Assembly (NCBI GenBank): GCA_016714495.1
Contig: JADKDU010000005.1
Location: 124,001-188,000, forward strand
From: Hyphomonadaceae bacterium
GTDB taxonomy: Bacteria > Pseudomonadota > Alphaproteobacteria > Caulobacterales > Hyphomonadaceae
Direction of reading: 5' to 3'
DNA: 64,000 nucleotides
Shown: in pieces, positions 60,593 to 64,000 of the stretch
Layout: the number at the start of each line of letters is the position of its first letter
Position numbering within the stretch: position 1 is the first letter of the stretch
The notes under the pieces: model-generated
The model's input: the letters and a program-made list of their open reading frames with translations, nothing else
What the model was told of the DNA's origin: nothing
Databases searched by the model: none
Position numbers and translations under genes: made by a program

Positions 60593-63178
60593 TCAGGCCG
60601 CCGCCAGTTCCTGCTTCACGCGCTCAGCCAGCTGCTTCAGCGTGAACGGCTTCGGCAGGAACGAGATCGCGCGATCGTCTTCCAGCGTCTTGGCGAGGTC
60701 GCGCTCGGCATAGCCCGAGATGAACATGACGCGCGTGTTGGTCAGCCACGGACGCGCTTCCTTAAGCAGCGCGGGGCCGTCCATGCCGGGCATCACGACG
60801 TCCGAAATGAGCAGGTCGATCGTGCCCGAATGCTCCTTGATGATCTCCAGCGCCTTCTCGCCATCGCTGGCTTCGATGACCTGATAGCCACACGCCGCGA
60901 GAAGCTGAGCGGCGATGCCGCGCACGCCGTCTTCATCTTCAACCAGGAGGATGCTGCCGCGACCTGCGAGGTCGCCGCTCTTCGGCGCAGGCGGAGCGAC
61001 GGGCGCGGGCGCCGGAGCTTCCAGCGACACTTCGCCAGGCGCCTGTGCTTCCTCGACCCAGGCCGGCAGGAAGATCTTGAACGTCGTGCCACGGCCGACT
61101 TTCGACACAGGATAGATGAAGCCGTTCGACTGTTTCACGATGCCATAGACGGTCGCCAGACCCAGGCCTGTGCCCTTGCCCGGCTCCTTCGTCGTGTAGA
61201 AGGGCTGGAAAATCTTCTCCATGATCTCGGGGGCGATGCCGGCGCCGTCGTCGACCACCTCGATCAACACATAGTCGCCCTCGGTGACGAGCGTGAAGCC
61301 ATCCTTGCGCGCCGCCGCCGCATCCGCGCGCGACGTGCGGATCGTAAGACGGCCCCCGCCATTCTTCTCGATCATCGCATCGCGGGCATTGGTGCAGAGG
61401 TTGGTGACAGCCGTTTCGATCTGGCCCTTGTCCACCTTCACGCGCGGCAGGTCACGGCCATGGACGATGTCCAGCTTGATGCGCTCGTCGATGATGTCGC
61501 GCAGCAGCACGTAGTAGTCGGCCAGCGCATCCGAGATATCGAGCACTTCGGGGCGGAACACCTGCTTGCGCGAATAGGCCAGCAGCGTGCGCACGAGTTC
61601 GGCGCCGCGCGAGGAAGCTTCGTTGATCGAACGCAGTTCGAAAAAGCTGGGGTCGCCCGGCGGGTGACGCGCAGTAAGACGGTCGACATTGAGGATGATG
61701 ACCGTGAGCAGGTTGTTGAAGTCGTGGGCAAGTTCGCCCGCGAGCTGGCCGATGGCCTGCAGCTTGGCGCCTTGCGCTGCGCGCTGTTCCAGCTGCATCC
61801 GCTCGGTCGTGTCGATAACATAGGCCGCCGACGGGCGGCCCTGGCGATCCAGCACCACGAAGACATCGGCGGAGCGATCCTTGAAACCGGCGAGCTTGAA
61901 CGTGCGTGCGCCGTCGAGCGCCTTGCCAAGTTCCTCGGCCAGCACGGCGGGGCCCTGCTCCGCGATGAAGAGGTCGGCAAAGCGCGCGCCCGGCTGGGCG
62001 CGGCCGCCGGTCATTTCGACCAGCGTGCGGTTTGCGTCCATCATCAACGCGCTCTCGACGCCTTCGCCATCGAGACGTACGACGCCGAAGGGCGCGTCGT
62101 TGAACATGGTGTCGTCGGCGCGGACGCCCGCGCTTGAAGGCGTTGCAGCCGGCGTCCCCGGAACAGGCGCGCGACGCGCGGTCTGCTCTGCGGCGCTGGC
62201 GACATAGACAACTGAACGCGTAAGGGCTTCGGCGCCCTTGCCCGACCAGGTCGTGATCATGGTGGCGGTGGTCTCGACACCGTCGCGGGCGCGCAGGACG
62301 ACTTCAGCCCGGTGGCTGGCCTGGCCGCGCACATCGCGCTTCATCAGCTTAAGACCTTCCGGGCGCATGATGTCTTCGAGACGAAGCGCGTTGTCGCCAT
62401 CGGGCAGGCCCAGCATATGGCGCAGCGTCTGATTGATATAGACCACGCGGCCATCGCGGCGCGCGGAGAAGAAGCCGACGGGCGCATCTTCAACATAAAG
62501 CGCGCGAGAATCGACAGAGCCTGAACCCGCCGTATGGGAACCCGCTTCCACGCGGCGCAAGCGCCATAGCGCTCGTGTCTTGCCCAGCGGCGCGACGCTG
62601 ACTTCGAACTGGATGGGGGTGTGGCTGTCGCCGAAGAGCAGGGCGGGCAGCATTTCGGATTTCGCGGCGCCGAGCTTCACGGCCTTCGACAAGCGATAGA
62701 CCGGCGCAGCCATGCCCGGATTGGAGGAAAACAGCCGGTCAACCGAGGGCGCATGCGCGCTATCGCCCGAGACGTGCGCGAGTTGCGCAATTGCAAGATA
62801 GCCGGCGTTAGCCGCAACGGTCGCGCCCCCCCGATCGGAAATCAGAGCAGGTTCGGTTAGCGCCTCAAGCCAGAGATGGCGCTTGGTTGACTGCACGGCC
62901 GCCTCGGCCGCGCCGCGTTCGGGGAACATGCCAAGTTTCCGCCCCGCCCCGCGCATCACCCACAGCACAAGCACCAGCGCCATCGCGCCAAGAGCAATCA
63001 CCAACACCGCGCCGGCAGGTCCGACGGCGTCGCTCCAGGTGAGCGCCATGCCGGCCGCACCGCCCGCGATTGCCAGGGCAGCCCAGAAGCCGAGCTGGAT
63101 GTAGTCAAACCCCTTGCGAGCGGCGGGGGCCGGCGTCTCGATCGTTTCGTAGACGAGAGCATCGTTTGCGTCAGCCAT
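60593..63178 (-). CDS. cckA: Hybrid histidine kinase CckA
   Basis: An 861-residue membrane hybrid kinase like CckA, which phosphorylates CtrA and CpdR through ChpT to control the cell cycle. Two membrane segments (~28-75) precede PAS-like regions (~120-460), one holding FSARRDGRVVYINQTLRHML. The phospho-accepting His is near residue 484 (ELAHDFNNLLTVII), the ATPase domain has VVDDGAGIAPEIMEKIFQPF and GKGTGLGLATVYGIVKQSNG, and the receiver Asp near 790 is in LLISDVVMPGMDG. I start at the ATG at 63178; upstream residues look non-coding. Longer than Caulobacter CckA (691 residues), mainly in the sensor region. flhB lies upstream. Confidence 0.93.
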   Translation of the reverse strand: MADANDALVYETIETPAPAARKGFDYIQLGFWAALAIAGGAAGMALTWSDAVGPAGAVLVIALGAMALVLVLWVMRGAGRKLGMFPERGAAEAAVQSTKRHLWLEALTEPALISDRGGATVAANAGYLAIAQLAHVSGDSAHAPSVDRLFSSNPGMAAPVYRLSKAVKLGAAKSEMLPALLFGDSHTPIQFEVSVAPLGKTRALWRLRRVEAGSHTAGSGSVDSRALYVEDAPVGFFSARRDGRVVYINQTLRHMLGLPDGDNALRLEDIMRPEGLKLMKRDVRGQASHRAEVVLRARDGVETTATMITTWSGKGAEALTRSVVYVASAAEQTARRAPVPGTPAATPSSAGVRADDTMFNDAPFGVVRLDGEGVESALMMDANRTLVEMTGGRAQPGARFADLFIAEQGPAVLAEELGKALDGARTFKLAGFKDRSADVFVVLDRQGRPSAAYVIDTTERMQLEQRAAQGAKLQAIGQLAGELAHDFNNLLTVIILNVDRLTARHPPGDPSFFELRSINEASSRGAELVRTLLAYSRKQVFRPEVLDISDALADYYVLLRDIIDERIKLDIVHGRDLPRVKVDKGQIETAVTNLCTNARDAMIEKNGGGRLTIRTSRADAAAARKDGFTLVTEGDYVLIEVVDDGAGIAPEIMEKIFQPFYTTKEPGKGTGLGLATVYGIVKQSNGFIYPVSKVGRGTTFKIFLPAWVEEAQAPGEVSLEAPAPAPVAPPAPKSGDLAGRGSILLVEDEDGVRGIAAQLLAACGYQVIEASDGEKALEIIKEHSGTIDLLISDVVMPGMDGPALLKEARPWLTNTRVMFISGYAERDLAKTLEDDRAISFLPKPFTLKQLAERVKQELAAA

Positions 63179-63419
63179 GGCGGTCTTTCTGGTGTTCGGT
63201 CGGCGAGTATTGGGGTGATTCGTGCGCATTCGGGTTACCCCGCGAATCGGCTTTAACGATTTGACTCTGCAGTGAATTCCAGCCTCGGGACACAATCCCT
63301 TGTGGTGCAGTCTGAGTCAGTTCGGGGCCTGGGTCACCAGCGCTTGTGGCCGGGGCTTTCCAGCCCCGGCTTTCAGCCTTGATCAGCATCCTGTGGAGAA
63401 GCATGGCGGAAGCGCTCAT
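63171..63419 (-). CDS. Doubtful small ORF between flhB and cckA
   Basis: An 82-codon ORF whose ATG overlaps the flhB TGA (ATGA) and whose stop overlaps the first codons of cckA. These overlaps favour a coupled gene. Against it, the product is low in hydrophobic residues and repeats SRGW/SRGN-like strings, and the DNA is packed with palindromes and methylation motifs, as expected of a regulatory region. I lean to non-coding. Confidence 0.25.
   Translation of the reverse strand: MSASAMLLHRMLIKAESRGWKAPATSAGDPGPELTQTAPQGIVSRGWNSLQSQIVKADSRGNPNAHESPQYSPTEHQKDRHG
63217..63318. promoter_or_regulatory. Cluster of four GANTC sites in the cckA upstream region
   Basis: GATTC (63217-63221), GAATC (63244-63248), GACTC (63263-63267) and GAGTC (63314-63318) all match GANTC, the CcrM methyltransferase target in alphaproteobacteria. 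Two of them lie in an imperfect inverted repeat (GACTCTGCA and TGCAGTCTGAGTC). Methylation-dependent control is inferred. Confidence 0.45.
63349..63370. repeat. Perfect 9-bp palindrome between flhB and cckA
   Basis: GCCGGGGCT (63349-63357) and AGCCCCGGC (63362-63370) with a TTCC loop form a strong hairpin 46 bases downstream of the flhB stop on the minus strand. It may terminate or attenuate transcription from flhB; there is no T tract on the minus strand. Confidence 0.5.
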
Positions 63420-64000
63420 CGCCGCCTCCCCTTGGCTGTGTTCATGACGAAGCCGATGACTTTCGCGACCGCCTCGAAATGCTCACGCGGCACGCTTTCC
63501 TCGACTTCGACCGAGGCGAACAGGGCGCGCGCAAGCGGCACGTTCTCGACGATCGGGATGTTGTGTTCCTTTGCGAGTTCGCGAATGCGCAGCGCGACCT
63601 CGTCAGCGCCTTTCGCCATGCACATCGGCGCGGCGTCCTTTTCCGGATCATAGCGCAGCGCGACCGAGTAGTGGGTCGGGTTGGTGATGACCACGGTCGA
63701 CTTCGGCACGTTCTGCATCATGCGCTTGCGCGACCGCTCGAGACGGATCTGGCGCAGGCGGGCGCGGATATGCGGATCGCCTTCCTGCTGCTTGACCTCG
63801 TCGCGCACATCCCTGCGCGACATGCGCATGCGCTGCATGAAGCTCCAGCGCTGATAGATGAAGTCTCCGCCCGCGATCAGGCCGACCACGATGACCGCCG
63901 CCAGCAGAAGCCTGCCCGCGATCACTTGCGTCATCGCCAGCATGCCGGAGGGATCGAGCCTGCCCGATTCCGAGATCGCGGTCGCTTCGGGCCAGACGGC
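63416..64000 (-). CDS. flhB: Flagellar export protein FlhB, 3' part
   Basis: The C-terminal 194 residues of FlhB; the frame stays open to the window edge, so the N-terminal membrane domain lies outside. Present are the last membrane segment (LLLAAVIVVGLIAGGDFIYQ), the basic linker (RRDVRDEVKQQEGDPHIRAR) and the cytoplasmic domain with the autocleavage motif NPTH in VVITNPTHYSVAL, where cleavage switches export from rod-hook to filament substrates. The end is HFEAVAKVIGFVMNTAKGRRR. It implies a flagellated organism or life stage. Confidence 0.94.
   Translation of the reverse strand, partial: AVWPEATAISESGRLDPSGMLAMTQVIAGRLLLAAVIVVGLIAGGDFIYQRWSFMQRMRMSRRDVRDEVKQQEGDPHIRARLRQIRLERSRKRMMQNVPKSTVVITNPTHYSVALRYDPEKDAAPMCMAKGADEVALRIRELAKEHNIPIVENVPLARALFASVEVEESVPREHFEAVAKVIGFVMNTAKGRRR

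Noticed and set aside
63251..63262. A CtrA-box-like TTAACGATTTGA upstream of cckA
   Set aside because: Only one TTAA half-site is present; the second half of TTAA-N7-TTAA is missing.

Overview
The window reads as one contiguous chromosomal stretch of a GC-rich alphaproteobacterium, most likely of the Caulobacterales/Hyphomonadaceae type. The main reasons are a CckA-type hybrid histidine kinase beside flhB, a eukaryote-like NADP isocitrate dehydrogenase, a recA preceded by a near match to the alphaproteobacterial LexA direct repeat, an NDUFA9-like protein, and an Anbu proteasome-like cluster. I found no tRNA, rRNA, CRISPR array, insertion sequence or prophage. The taxonomy is inferred from gene content; GC content was judged by eye only.

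Layout. 1-7200: cell-envelope and RNA-modification genes (secreted hypothetical, M23 peptidase, TrmJ-like methyltransferase, TonB-dependent receptor, icd), then a frameshifted WD40-repeat remnant. 7198-19624: alaS, recA, GtrA-like protein, Tat-exported serine hydrolase, small lipoproteins, htpX, prfA with a small-protein cluster. 19634-32165: ilvD, an LDH-like dehydrogenase with an unusual specificity residue, HNH protein, Acg-type nitroreductase, AlkA-like glycosylase, paired membrane proteins, an accessory stretch of small or decaying ORFs (28446-29701), NDUFA9-like protein, uppP. 32411-38439: the glutamate synthase operon gltD-gltB, where gltD appears to have a 3' frameshift. 38449-44832: GFA protein, GT39-like transferase, then the four-gene ATP-grasp / alpha-E / transglutaminase / Anbu operon. 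44969-52375: queG, mtgA, TPR protein, epimerase, alpha/beta hydrolase, and a GT4-GT9 glycosyltransferase pair. 52433-60580: infC (ATC start), three small lipoproteins (two are tandem I78-type inhibitors), another GT4, rpmI, rplT, pheS, a GNAT acetyltransferase and pheT. 60593-64000: cckA and the 3' part of flhB, on the minus strand.

How genes work together. The 40.8-44.8 kb cluster is the most system-like locus: a predicted peptide-ligase-like ATP-grasp, an alpha-E partner, a cysteine transglutaminase with a Gln/Ser-rich tail, and the Anbu peptidase, tightly packed in one direction. The translation genes (infC, rpmI, rplT, pheS, pheT) form a co-directional block interrupted by envelope genes, with the acetyltransferase coupled by 4-base overlaps to both Phe-RS subunits. 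Envelope biogenesis recurs (M23, UppP, MtgA, four sugar transferases, GtrA-like protein, many lipoproteins). Several gaps hold decayed coding sequence rather than featureless DNA.
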